The notes: a model not told the origin generated them from the letters alone. A DNA stretch of 64,000 bases from Flavobacterium circumlabens (GCF_004345565.1 NZ_SLWA01000001.1:281892-345891), one strand, 5' to 3'. Positions 15,577 to 23,419 are shown, counted from the first letter of the stretch. Numbers and translations are program-made.

Positions 15577-17991
15577 CTACTCCTTGTCCGATAATCTCAA
15601 AATATCTCCGAAAACACCTCTCGCTGTAACCGCAGAACCTGCACCGGCTCCCTGAATTACGATTGGTCGGTCTCCGTACGATTCTGTGTAGATTTCGAAA
15701 AACGAATCAGAACCTTTCAATCCGCCTAAAGCGGTATCTGAAGGAACTGAAACTAATTTTACCTCCAGAATTCCTTTGTCATTTTGTAAATCACCTGACA
15801 ATTCTCCGATATATCGTAATACGTGATTTGGTTTTTGATCCGCTTTTATCTTTTCGTAAATTGGATCGAATTCTTTTAGTTTAGTCAGGAAATCGGAAAC
15901 ATTTCCGTCTCTTAAATGTTCCGGAATCAGGTTCTGAATTGAGATTTCTTCAAACTCATTTTGTAAATCCAGTTCCCTTGCCAAAATCAATAATTTTCTT
16001 CCTACGTCATTTCCGCATAAATCTTCACGCGGATCCGGTTCTGTATAACCATTATCAATTGCTTCCTGTAAAATCTGGCTAAACGAAGCGTCTTTTGCAG
16101 AGAAATTATTGAATAAGTAACTCAGGGTTCCGGAGAAAACTCCTTTTATTTTCGTAATATTTTCACCGGAAAGGTGTAATAGTTTTATGGTATCAATTAA
16201 AGGCAATCCTGCGCCAACATTGGTTTCATAGAGATAATTTTTTTGATTTTCCGACAAAGATTTTCTCAGTTCCTTATAGAAACCATAGCTTAGTGTATTC
16301 GCCACTTTATTGGATGAAATCAGGTCAAAACTGCTTTCAATCAGTGAAATATAATTTTCTACAAAAGTGGCACTTGCCGTATTATCAATTGCAATTAAGT
16401 TTTCTAAATGGTGCTCATCTGCAAAGGCAATCACATCTTTTATAGTGTAAGCAATTCCGTTATTCTGAATCTCATTTTTCCAATCTGAAGTTACGCCTTT
16501 TTTGTTTAAAATTACTTTTTTGGAATTGGCAATGGCGAAAACATTAAGTTTAATTCCTTTTCGTTTTTCAATCGCTGTGGTTGATTCTAATATCTGATTG
16601 ATTAAAGTTCCACCCACTAATCCATGACCAAAAATCGCAATATTTATTTTTTTGGAAACTCCGAAAATTTCTCCGTGAATTACACTTAGCGCTCTGTTCA
16701 ATTCTGATTTCTTAACCACCAAACTCACGTTTTTACCGGTAACGGTGTTGTTGAAGAGGATTGGAACAATTTTATTTTTGATTAAAGCGGTATACGGTTT
16801 ATGAAAAGTACTTAAATCCTGTCCGATAATCGAAATAACCGAAACGTTGTCAGTTACCGTAATTTGATTTACGTCTTTGGAATAAAAGTCATTTTCGAAC
16901 TCTTTTTCTAATTCAACCATTGCCAATGTAGCTTTATCAGTGGCCACAACCAGACCGATTCCTCTTTCTGAAGAACCCTGAGAAATGATACTTACACTGA
17001 TATTATGATCGCCCATTACTTTAAAAATTCGGGCATCAACACCTGCTTTCCCCAATAATCCGCGGCCTTCAAGATTTACCAGCGAAACATTTTCAAGAAC
17101 AGAAAGTGTTTTAATTCCTTCTTTCGTAGCATCAGAAGTGATTAATGTACCTCTGTTTTCGTGATTAAACGTATTTAAAATTCGTAGCGGAATATTTTTC
17201 TCCAGTAACGGAATTATCGTTTTTGCATGAAGAATTGTTGCTCCGAAATTAGCGAGCTCGTTTGCTTCGTTGAAAGACAAATATTCGATTTTTTTTGCAT
17301 CGGCAACCAAATCCGGGTTTGCGGTGTAAATTCCGTCAACGTGTGTGAAGTTCTGAAGCTCTTCGGCATTTAAATAATTAGCAATTAACGAAGCCGTATA
17401 ATTACTTCCGTTTCTTCCTAAAGTGGTGGTATCGTTATTGTTGTTTGAACCAATAAATCCAGTTACAATATTTACGGTTTCTCCGTTATGCTGTTTGAAA
17501 TAATTGACCACATTTTTCTTGGAAAGCTGTTCTAAAGGCTGTGCATCACCAAATTTGGAATCTGTTTTCAGCAATTCCCTGGTGTCTACAAAATTGGCAG
17601 GAATCCCTTTTTCAATCAGAATTGCAGTCAGTAATTTAGCCGAAAGCAATTCACCTTTAGATAAAATCTGATCTTTGATTTTGTTACTGTAATCACCAAT
17701 TAGGCTGACTCCTTCAAAAAGTTTATCCAGCACATTAAATTCTTCCGAAAAATCAACCTGTGGATAATCTGAAATCTGATAGGTTTTAAAACTTTCTAAT
17801 AACGGCTTGTAATTTCCGTTTTTAGAGGCAATTGTTAAAATATCTTCTAATTCATCAGTAGCATTTCCGCGGGCAGAAACCACAACGGCAATTTTCTCGC
17901 CCTGATTTATTTTATCTGTAATAATCGAAACAACTTTGTTAAGTCCTTCTCCGTTTGATAGTGATTTGCCGCCAAATTTTAATATTTTCAT
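15577..17991 (-). CDS. thrA: Bifunctional aspartokinase / homoserine dehydrogenase
   Basis: 804 residues, close to E. coli ThrA. Residues 1-290 are the kinase (KFGGKSLSNGEG at the start; GRNGSNYTASL further on). About 300-440 are two ACT-like segments (VSIISQGSSERGIGLVV). About 450-804 are the dehydrogenase: NAD motif FGHGLVGGTL, catalytic-region Lys in SSNKVANTL, VFSGTLSYLFN, TEPDPREDLCGNDVGRK and the C-terminal GAGAGSAVTARGVFGD are all intact. It catalyses the first and third steps from aspartate to homoserine. It starts 1 bp after metX ends, so both probably share the SAM-I-controlled transcript. Confidence 0.96.
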   Translation of the reverse strand: MKILKFGGKSLSNGEGLNKVVSIITDKINQGEKIAVVVSARGNATDELEDILTIASKNGNYKPLLESFKTYQISDYPQVDFSEEFNVLDKLFEGVSLIGDYSNKIKDQILSKGELLSAKLLTAILIEKGIPANFVDTRELLKTDSKFGDAQPLEQLSKKNVVNYFKQHNGETVNIVTGFIGSNNNNDTTTLGRNGSNYTASLIANYLNAEELQNFTHVDGIYTANPDLVADAKKIEYLSFNEANELANFGATILHAKTIIPLLEKNIPLRILNTFNHENRGTLITSDATKEGIKTLSVLENVSLVNLEGRGLLGKAGVDARIFKVMGDHNISVSIISQGSSERGIGLVVATDKATLAMVELEKEFENDFYSKDVNQITVTDNVSVISIIGQDLSTFHKPYTALIKNKIVPILFNNTVTGKNVSLVVKKSELNRALSVIHGEIFGVSKKINIAIFGHGLVGGTLINQILESTTAIEKRKGIKLNVFAIANSKKVILNKKGVTSDWKNEIQNNGIAYTIKDVIAFADEHHLENLIAIDNTASATFVENYISLIESSFDLISSNKVANTLSYGFYKELRKSLSENQKNYLYETNVGAGLPLIDTIKLLHLSGENITKIKGVFSGTLSYLFNNFSAKDASFSQILQEAIDNGYTEPDPREDLCGNDVGRKLLILARELDLQNEFEEISIQNLIPEHLRDGNVSDFLTKLKEFDPIYEKIKADQKPNHVLRYIGELSGDLQNDKGILEVKLVSVPSDTALGGLKGSDSFFEIYTESYGDRPIVIQGAGAGSAVTARGVFGDILRLSDKE

Positions 17992-17992
17992 T

Positions 17993-18982
17993 TTATCTTT
18001 TTATTGTTTCTGCCTTAAAAATATCGGCAAGTAAATGGTCTAATTGTTTGTACTCGATTAAGAAAGCGTCATGTCCGTGTACGGAATCTATTTCGCTGTA
18101 ATAAACATTGTCTTTGATTTTTTTTAATTCCTGATACGTTTCCCGATTTTCTTTTGCCGTAAAAAACAAATCTGAATTGATTCCGATAATATGAATATCA
18201 GCATTTGTTTTAGACAACAATGTCTCAAAATCGGCACTGTTTCTGGTAATATCTATGGTTTTGAGCAATTGATTCATCAGTTTATAGGATGATAATTGGT
18301 ATCTCTTTTGCAATTTTTCTCCGTGATGTGCCAGCCAGCTTTCTATATTAAAGATTGAAAGGCTGGTATTGACAGTGCGTTGAAATTTTTCTTTGAAGGA
18401 TTCCGGAGACCTGTAACACAGCATCGCATGAATTCGGGCATCTTCTATGGGTCTTGAGGAATTGTTCAGGATTTGTTCCTGTAAATAACAATTCGCAATC
18501 ATCCAGTCTGTCGATTTCCAGTCTGTTGCAATCGGTATTAAATTTTGAGTAATGTCAGGTTCAAGTGCCAGCATTTCCCAGGCAATTCCACCTCCCACGG
18601 AACCTCCGATGATGGTATGCACCTGCTCTATTTTTAGAAATTCAAGTCCTTTTATAAAAATTGCGGCAACATCCCTGGTGGTAAAATCCTGATACTTTTC
18701 AACGATAAAGGAATCAGCTCCATTACCCGGAACATTAAATGCTAATACCGTGTAAAGATTAGTATCTATGGTTTTATCAGGTCCGATTAAGTCATTCCAC
18801 CATCCATTTTCACCGGTAACCTCAGCATTTCCTGTCAGGGCATGATTAACCAAAACAACGGGTGCGCTGTGTAAAGACAAGCCGGCAATGGTAAAACTTA
18901 AGGGTAACGAATGGTAAACCGCACCATTTTCTGTGGTGAAATTTTGAATGTCTATAGGGTTTGGTATATTTTCCAATTTCAA
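17993..18982 (-). CDS. metX: Homoserine O-acetyltransferase (alpha/beta hydrolase)
   Basis: 329 residues, somewhat shorter than typical MetX (about 370). LVNHALTGNAEVTGENGWW near residue 45 is the oxyanion-hole region, the nucleophile Ser is in IIGGSVGGGIAWE (around 127) and the catalytic His is in DSVHGHDAFLIEY near residue 305, with NSDLFFT carrying the likely Asp. It acetylates (or succinylates; this cannot be decided by eye) homoserine to give the MetY/MetZ substrate. A SAM-I riboswitch and its own promoter precede it, and thrA follows after 1 bp, so one SAM-sensed transcript makes both precursor-forming enzymes. Confidence 0.93.
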   Translation of the reverse strand: MKLENIPNPIDIQNFTTENGAVYHSLPLSFTIAGLSLHSAPVVLVNHALTGNAEVTGENGWWNDLIGPDKTIDTNLYTVLAFNVPGNGADSFIVEKYQDFTTRDVAAIFIKGLEFLKIEQVHTIIGGSVGGGIAWEMLALEPDITQNLIPIATDWKSTDWMIANCYLQEQILNNSSRPIEDARIHAMLCYRSPESFKEKFQRTVNTSLSIFNIESWLAHHGEKLQKRYQLSSYKLMNQLLKTIDITRNSADFETLLSKTNADIHIIGINSDLFFTAKENRETYQELKKIKDNVYYSEIDSVHGHDAFLIEYKQLDHLLADIFKAETIKR

Positions 18983-19020
18983 ATCTGTTGTATTATTGAT
19001 TTGTATGAGGAAATATTAGA

Positions 19021-19044
19021 AAGAAAGTCTGGACGGAACCAGAC
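19021..19044 (-). terminator. Terminator stem of the metX SAM-I riboswitch
   Basis: On the minus strand GTCTGG-TTCCGT-CCAGAC is followed by TTTCTTTCT. It lies between the aptamer (ends 19055) and the metX ATG, the expected place of the OFF-state terminator. Confidence 0.65.
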
Positions 19045-19054
19045 AAATTCTTGT

Positions 19055-19161
19055 TGTTATCTTTCCACGTTTGGGCGTGGTAGAATGCAGCACCTTCTTC
19101 GAATTAACGAAGGGTTGCTAAGGATTCATCGGGTCTAATCCCTCGTCCTTTCTTTATAACA
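19055..19161 (-). ncRNA. SAM-I (S-box) riboswitch upstream of metX-thrA
   Basis: On the minus strand P1 is TGTTAT...ATAACA. The core contains GGACGAGGGA, GACCCGATGAATCC, TTAGCAACCC, GAAGGTGCTGCATTC and the P4 hairpin CCACGCCCAAACGTGG. Every conserved S-box block is in order. It shares the core with the metH copy at 1166-1275 but has a different P3 and P4. High SAM should favour the downstream terminator at 19021-19044 and shut off metX-thrA. Confidence 0.95.
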
Positions 19162-19189
19162 TTTCAATACGTGTCTGAACTTAACGGTG

Positions 19190-19221
19190 CAAATTAACTA
19201 CTATTTTCTTAAACAAGCAAA
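19190..19221 (-). promoter_or_regulatory. Promoter of the metX riboswitch transcript
   Basis: On the minus strand TTTG (19221-19218) lies 20 bp before TTAATTTG (19197-19190), a seven-of-eight match to TAnnTTTG. It makes metX-thrA independent of the upstream attenuated small gene. Confidence 0.5.
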
Positions 19222-19349
19222 TTTATCTGAATTGATTCTTCAAATTCCTGAATATAATTCAATCTAAAATTATGGTACGCAAAAAATCACCGAACGTTGC
19301 GCCCAGTAAAATTAAGCAGGATTACCCCTATCTGATGATGCTTTTCGAT

Positions 19350-19553
19350 TTAAATGAAAAGTGTTTCATTTTCTTTAGAATACATCAAAAACAATAATGA
19401 ATTTGGTGCTTTTTTTTCTGCGTTTTTATCTGTTTCCGTAATTCCGAAGCTTGGATGAGCCAATTCATTTACCGGCGGCGGCGGATTGTTTCTTTTTTCT
19501 CTCAGGTTTTTCAATGCAGAAAATTTCTTTGTCAGGTAGTTTAATGTGCTCAT
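19350..19553 (-). CDS. Small hypothetical protein (67 aa) in a Cys-leader cassette
   Basis: Starts with ATG at 19553. Basic N-terminus (YLTKKFSALKNLREKR), a four-proline run, then FGITETDKNAEKKAPNSLLF near the end. No signal peptide, membrane segment or known domain. The C-terminal third resembles the 62-residue protein at 22845-23033: T-x-T-x-K, then (A/S)P-x-S-(V/L)-LF-x-x-Y. Both genes follow a Cys-codon-rich leader and the same terminator stem, so they look like paralogues of one regulated cassette. It is isolated between that attenuator and the SAM-I riboswitch of metX. Whether it is translated is not proven; function unknown. Confidence 0.5.
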   Translation of the reverse strand: MSTLNYLTKKFSALKNLREKRNNPPPPVNELAHPSFGITETDKNAEKKAPNSLLFLMYSKENETLFI

Positions 19554-19633
19554 AGTATTTAAGTTTAAGTAAGTTATCGTTTTATCTTTATTATTTGTTT
19601 ATTTAATTGTTACCCCGCCAAAAGGAATAAAAA

Positions 19634-19666
19634 AACCCTTTTGGGTCACAATACCAAAAGGGTTTA
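19634..19666 (-). terminator. Attenuator-type terminator A (stem AAACCCTTTTGG)
   Basis: On the minus strand a 12-bp stem AAACCCTTTTGG / CCAAAAGGGTTT with a 9-nt loop is followed by TTTTTTTA. The stem is identical base for base to terminator B at 23068-23099, although loops and flanks differ. It lies 31 bp after the stop of the short Cys-rich leader (19698-19763) and 80 bp before the 67-residue gene, the layout of a leader-peptide attenuator. Confidence 0.8.
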
Positions 19667-19697
19667 AGTTTTTTACAACTTGTATATTCTTTTAGTA

Positions 19698-19763
19698 TCA
19701 ACAGACGCATGCACAAATACGTGCGACGCTAAACATCTTGTTCATCTGTAGGGACTTATTCAT
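19698..19763 (-). CDS. Cys-rich leader peptide A (21 aa)
   Basis: ATG at 19763 to TGA at 19698-19700. The peptide begins MNKSLQMNKM and ends ARICACVC, so three of the last five residues are Cys, placed right before the stop. Shorter (ATG 19745) and longer (ATG 19799) in-frame starts exist; the AGATGAA context recurs at several of them. Clustered Cys codons just before a terminator are the classic arrangement for attenuation by slow translation when Cys-tRNA is short. A similar leader, with more Cys, precedes metY. The peptide itself need not have a function. Interpretation inferred from layout. Confidence 0.65.
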   Translation of the reverse strand: MNKSLQMNKMFSVARICACVC

Positions 19764-19813
19764 CTGTGAATTATTTGTTATTTTAAAAAATTTCTGCATC
19801 TGTATAAATTTAA

Positions 19814-19842
19814 AAAGCCTCTCAAAAATTTCGGGAGGCTTT
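19814..19842 (-). terminator. Terminator after the homoserine dehydrogenase paralogue
   Basis: AAAGCCTC (19814-19821) pairs with GAGGCTTT (19835-19842); on the minus strand TTTTTAAATTT follows. It separates the gene at 20184-21272 from leader A. The 340 bp between this stem and that gene are AT-rich with runs such as TTTTTAACG(TT)AAAAA and hold no evident gene. Confidence 0.7.
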
Positions 19843-20183
19843 GCTATATTTTTATTGTTTTACAATTTTAAGCAATAGACTTCCCAACGGTTTTAACCGA
19901 AATGGCACAAAACATTTTGTAGACATTTAAATTCATTTGATTTAGTAGCTTTTGGGTTTAACAAATATGCAAATATTATTTTGACTACACAAATAAAAAT
20001 GAAGAATTTAATTACAAAAAACGTTAAAAAACACTCTTTTAACGTTAAAAAACATCTTACAAAAAAATAATTTTAATATAACTAAGTTAAAACCTACAAT
20101 TAAACACTTTTGTCTTTCTAATTTATCTTCTCAAATCAGTTTATCAAAGAACTTTTTTTTCTTATTTACTCATTAAGAATACT

Positions 20184-21272
20184 TTACAGCCAAACTGCTT
20201 CTTTATTTTTAATCTTCTCTGCTACTTTCAAAATGTCACTAATAATTCCGCGGGAGATTGCCTGCTTACAAGCTGATGCACTTTTGATTACAATCGGGAC
20301 GTCCGCGTAAGACTGTGTGAAGATTTCAAAAATCGTGTCAGAACCTTTTAATTGTCCTATGGCCGATGTGACCGGTTCGGAGACCAATTTCACTTCAAGC
20401 GTGTTTTTCTGAACATCAAATTCCCCCACATATCGAAGCACATGATTATCAGCCTGGGTAATTTTGGCAATCTTGAAGGATCTGTCAATCGCTTCTTTAT
20501 TCAGCGTACCGTTTTTCTCCAGGTATTCTTCTTTTATCAATGAATTGATTTTAATGTCAGAAAGCTCAAAATCTTTTCCAATTTCCCTCGTTAAGATCAA
20601 TAATTTTCTTGCCGTATCATTTCCCGATAAATCTTCCTTGAAAGTAGAACGCATGAAACCTAAAAGAGTGGCATCTTTTAAGATTGAAGAAAAAGATGTT
20701 TCATCTGACGAAAACCGATTAAAGACATAACTCAGGTTGTCTGAAAAAACGCCTCTTATCTTAGTGATTTTTTCTCCTGAAGAATACAAGTCCCTTAGCG
20801 TCTGTAAAACCGGAAATCCGGTATCAACCGAAGTTTCATACAAAAACTCTTTATCGTACTTTTTCAGATTCTGCCTTATTTCTTTATAAAGTTCGATTGG
20901 TAAAGTATTGGCTTTTTTATTTACCGCAACAATATTAAAACCGTTCTGAATTAAGGTGTTATAATGACTGATCAATTCATCACTCGCTGTGGCATCAACG
21001 GCAATTAAGTTTTCGAATTCATTTTCTTTGGCAAATTCAACAATATCCTCGACTCTAAAAGGCACTGCCAGTTGAACAAAATTGGTTTCCCATGCATATC
21101 CTACGCCTTCTTTCTCGAAAAAAGCAACGGTTGAATTGGTGATAATCGGAAAATGAAAATCAATGTTTCTGTTCTGAAGAAAAAACTCCTGACTTTCGAT
21201 AATCTGATTGATTAAAGTGCTCCCGATATTACCAATTCCAAAAAGGATAATATTTATTCTAAGCTTTGACAT
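20184..21272 (-). CDS. Homoserine dehydrogenase paralogue with degraded active site
   Basis: 362 residues, homologous along its length to the dehydrogenase half of ThrA. The NAD-binding GIGNIG (residues 12-17), NKKAN (118-122), D219 and K223 are kept. However, the substrate-binding motif TEPDPR is MRSTFK (207-212), so the Glu that contacts homoserine is R208. FSGTLSY has become FSDNLSY (176-182), VGAGLP has become VDTGFP, and the C-terminal GAGAG has become SASAC. ThrA at 15577-17991 keeps all these. The frame is intact over 1 kb, so it is not a decaying pseudogene. It is probably a non-catalytic or re-purposed paralogue, perhaps regulatory; that is inference. Confidence 0.85.
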   Translation of the reverse strand: MSKLRINIILFGIGNIGSTLINQIIESQEFFLQNRNIDFHFPIITNSTVAFFEKEGVGYAWETNFVQLAVPFRVEDIVEFAKENEFENLIAVDATASDELISHYNTLIQNGFNIVAVNKKANTLPIELYKEIRQNLKKYDKEFLYETSVDTGFPVLQTLRDLYSSGEKITKIRGVFSDNLSYVFNRFSSDETSFSSILKDATLLGFMRSTFKEDLSGNDTARKLLILTREIGKDFELSDIKINSLIKEEYLEKNGTLNKEAIDRSFKIAKITQADNHVLRYVGEFDVQKNTLEVKLVSEPVTSAIGQLKGSDTIFEIFTQSYADVPIVIKSASACKQAISRGIISDILKVAEKIKNKEAVWL

Positions 21273-21313
21273 AATTTTAATTTTTAAAAACCATTTTTAG
21301 GTTAAGTAAACTA

Positions 21314-21378
21314 CATAACTATTATAAGTTCAGTTAAGTAAAGCAAGCCCAATTTTAAATGAACTTATAATACTTATG
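21314..21378. repeat. 19-bp inverted repeat upstream of the HSD paralogue
   Basis: Arms CATAACTATTATAAGTTCA (21314-21332) and its complement at 21360-21378 match at 18 of 19 positions, with a 27-bp centre. GTTAAGTAAA occurs twice nearby (21301 and 21334). On the minus strand there is no T-run after it, so it is not a simple terminator. It may be an operator or an RNA hairpin in the leader of the gene at 20184-21272. Confidence 0.6.
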
Positions 21379-21432
21379 GTTTAAAATTTTATTTTTAAAA
21401 CCTTTATAATGAACGTTTTTCATAAAAAATCA

Positions 21433-21460
21433 CCTCTAGCAAAACTCACATTGCTAAAGG
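21433..21460 (-). terminator. Terminator after metY
   Basis: On the minus strand CCTTTAGCAA and TTGCTAGAGG form an imperfect stem followed by TGATTTTTT. It lies 28 bp after the metY stop. Confidence 0.6.
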
Positions 21461-21488
21461 CAATTTTTCAAACAAAAAACAAAAAAAC

Positions 21489-22790
21489 CTAATTTTTAAT
21501 GCTGTATTGCGATTGCGTAACGCTTGCGAAAACAGTTTGCAGATCGGCAATTAAATCCTCGATATCCTCGATTCCGACAGAAAGACGAACCAAATCTTTA
21601 TAAACTCCTGTTTCCAGTTGTTCCGCATCTGTCAATTGCTGATGTGTGGTGCTTGCCGGATGAATAATCAGTGATTTGGTATCGCCGATATTCGCCAGAA
21701 GAGAGAATAATTTAGTTTCGTCCACCACTTTTTTAGCGGCATCAAAACCGCCTTTTAATCCGAAAGTGATAATTCCGCTTTGTCCCTCAGGAAGATATTT
21801 CTGGGCCAGATCAAAATATTTGTTTGATTTCAGACCCGGATAATTTACCCAGACTACTTCTTCCTGTTTCTCTAGCCATTCGGCCAGAGCCAAAGCATTT
21901 TCGCTGTGTTTCTTAATTCGGATTGGCAATGTTTCTAATCCCTGAATGATCTGAAAGGCATTGAACGGACTCAAAGCAGAACCAAAATCACGTAAACCTT
22001 CTATTCTTGCTTTTGCAATGAAAGCTGCATTTCCCAGAGCTTCATGGTACACCAAACCATGATATCCTGCTGAAGGTTCCGTAAATTCAGGAAATTTTCC
22101 GTTGGACCAGTCAAAAGTTCCGGCATCAATGATAGCACCTCCTAATGAAGTTCCGTTTCCTGAAATATATTTGGTTAAGGAGTGAATTACGATATTTGCT
22201 CCGTATTCGATTGGTTTCAATAAATAAGGAGTAGCAACTGTATTGTCTACAATAAAAGGCACTTTGAAGGCTTTGGCTTCTGCCGAAATCGATTTAAGAT
22301 CCAATACATCTAATTTTGGATTCCCTAAGGATTCTACAAAGAAAGCTCTTGTGTTTTCTTTTGCTGCTCTGGTGAAGTTTTTTGCATCAGACGGATCCAC
22401 AAAAGTTGTTGTGATTCCTAATCTCGGCAAAGTCACTTTCAATAAGTTATATGTTCCGCCATACAAGCTATTTGATGCTACAATATGATCGCCTGCTTTC
22501 AGCAAAGTCAGGAAAGTGGTTGCAATTGCCGATGCGCCGGAAGCGGTAACAACAGCTGCAATTCCACCTTCTAGCGCTGCCAGTCGTTGTTCCAGAATAT
22601 CATTTGTCGGATTGTTTAATCGGGTGTAGATAAATCCGGCTTCGGCAAGACCAAATAAATTGGCTGCATGATCTGAATTGTTAAAGACATAAGAAGATGT
22701 CTGATAAATGGGCACTGCTCTTGTTCCCCCGTTTTTAGTAACATCGTGTCCTGCGTGTAGTGCGTTTGTTGCAAATTTTGGTGTGCTCAT
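21489..22790 (-). CDS. metY: O-acetylhomoserine sulfhydrylase (MetY-type)
   Basis: 433 residues, typical of MetY, which is longer than MetB/MetZ because of an insertion near the middle (GKFPEFTEPSAGYHGLVYHEALG). The PLP Lys is in HSLTKYISGNGTSLGG; YTRLNNPTNDILEQRLAALEGG and IHPASTTHQQL are family signatures. It makes homocysteine from O-acetylhomoserine and sulfide and may also act as a cysteine synthase. It follows a small gene (22845-23033) by 54 bp, and both lie behind Cys leader B and its terminator, so transcription likely rises when cysteine is short. An operator-like site overlaps the predicted start. Confidence 0.94.
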   Translation of the reverse strand: MSTPKFATNALHAGHDVTKNGGTRAVPIYQTSSYVFNNSDHAANLFGLAEAGFIYTRLNNPTNDILEQRLAALEGGIAAVVTASGASAIATTFLTLLKAGDHIVASNSLYGGTYNLLKVTLPRLGITTTFVDPSDAKNFTRAAKENTRAFFVESLGNPKLDVLDLKSISAEAKAFKVPFIVDNTVATPYLLKPIEYGANIVIHSLTKYISGNGTSLGGAIIDAGTFDWSNGKFPEFTEPSAGYHGLVYHEALGNAAFIAKARIEGLRDFGSALSPFNAFQIIQGLETLPIRIKKHSENALALAEWLEKQEEVVWVNYPGLKSNKYFDLAQKYLPEGQSGIITFGLKGGFDAAKKVVDETKLFSLLANIGDTKSLIIHPASTTHQQLTDAEQLETGVYKDLVRLSVGIEDIEDLIADLQTVFASVTQSQYSIKN

Positions 22791-22844
22791 GATTTCTTAT
22801 TTTTTATATTGTTAAATAGTATGTTGAATTGTGATTGGCTTATT

Positions 22845-23033
22845 TTAATTGGAAAGTTTTTTTTCTCCAAGTTCATAAATTTGAAACAGTACTGACTTCG
22901 GGCTTCTTAAAGAAGAATCTTGCCTGCGTGGCTTTTTTTCTGTTTGTGTACCTGCTATCGAAATGATGCTGCTTTGAGACTCTGCATCAGACAACCACTG
23001 TATAGTTCCTGAATATTTATTTGTTGTTTTCAT
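22845..23033 (-). CDS. Small hypothetical protein (62 aa) upstream of metY
   Basis: ATG at 23033. A polar protein with IQWLSDAESQSS near the N-terminus, a basic middle (EKKPRRQ) and a hydrophobic end SPKSVLFQIYELGEKKL. No signal peptide or known domain. The end resembles the 67-residue protein at 19350-19553, and both follow a Cys leader and the same terminator stem. It probably belongs to the metY operon (54 bp to metY). A link to cysteine or methionine metabolism is inferred only from position. It could also be an untranslated spacer with a chance frame. Confidence 0.5.
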   Translation of the reverse strand: MKTTNKYSGTIQWLSDAESQSSIISIAGTQTEKKPRRQDSSLRSPKSVLFQIYELGEKKLSN

Positions 23034-23067
23034 GATTATATTTTTTTTTAAAAAATGTTGAAATAAA

Positions 23068-23099
23068 AAACCCTTTTGGCTGGCTGACCAAAAGGGTTT
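23068..23099 (-). terminator. Attenuator-type terminator B (stem AAACCCTTTTGG)
   Basis: On the minus strand AAACCCTTTTGG / CCAAAAGGGTTT with an 8-nt loop is followed by TTTTTTATTT. The stem is the same 12 bp as terminator A. It begins 30 bp after the stop of leader B and lies before the 62-residue gene and metY, so readthrough here would control both. Confidence 0.82.
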
Positions 23100-23129
23100 A
23101 TAGTTTTAACTATAACAAAGATTTATCTT

Positions 23130-23207
23130 TCACTTTTGGCAACAGCAGATCGGGGCGCATTTACGCATCATACAACATATCATTCTTTTGTCTGCAATTG
23201 TTTTCAT
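23130..23207 (-). CDS. Cys/Met-rich leader peptide B (25 aa), metY leader
   Basis: ATG at 23207 to TGA at 23130-23132. After MKTIADKR it reads MICCMMRKC then APICCCQK: six Cys (TGT and TGC mixed) and four Met in 25 codons. The last Cys triplet is three codons from the stop, close to terminator B. This fits a leader whose translation senses charged tRNA-Cys (and perhaps tRNA-Met), as in classical amino-acid attenuators. The central TTGTATGATGC also occurs in the receptor leader at 26391-26456. Rho-independent attenuation by Cys leaders is inferred; the anti-terminator fold was not drawn. Confidence 0.75.
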   Translation of the reverse strand: MKTIADKRMICCMMRKCAPICCCQK

Positions 23208-23252
23208 CTTGTAAAATTGTATTAATTTAAAAACACTTAATTTTTTTAGTTC

Positions 23253-23270
23253 TACTAATTTGATAGAGTA
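23253..23270. promoter_or_regulatory. Operator-like site 3, metY leader promoter
   Basis: TACTAATTTGATAGAGTA is, in reverse complement, identical to the 26533-26550 site except for one base. Its ends TACT/AGTA are palindromic. A minus-strand promoter match (-33 TTGG at 23298-23295, 18 bp, -7 TATATTTA at 23276-23269) places the transcription start inside it, as for a repressor site. Confidence 0.6.
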
Positions 23271-23364
23271 AATATAATAACTATTTTGTAACTACCAAGC
23301 AGAAATATATAATTTAACATTTAAAAAAGAAATCAGCGTTGAAAATTCTTCTGAAATTCTTTGC

Positions 23365-23416
23365 AAACCCTTTTCAGATCAGGCTTTCGCTGATTTTGAT
23401 CTGAAAGGTTTTTTTT
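23365..23416. terminator. Inverted repeat after the TonB receptor gene
   Basis: AAACCCTTTTCAGATCA and TGATCTGAAAGG pair across a 15-bp loop region, with T8 on the plus strand and a weaker T-run on the minus strand. It lies directly after the receptor stop at 23420 and is probably its terminator, though the better T-tract points the other way. Confidence 0.5.
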
Positions 23417-23419
23417 CAT

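Noticed and set aside
23365..23416. Hairpin considered as the end of an unseen plus-strand gene, because its T-run is on the plus strand
   Set aside because: No plus-strand gene lies upstream; it is better explained as an imperfect terminator of the receptor gene.
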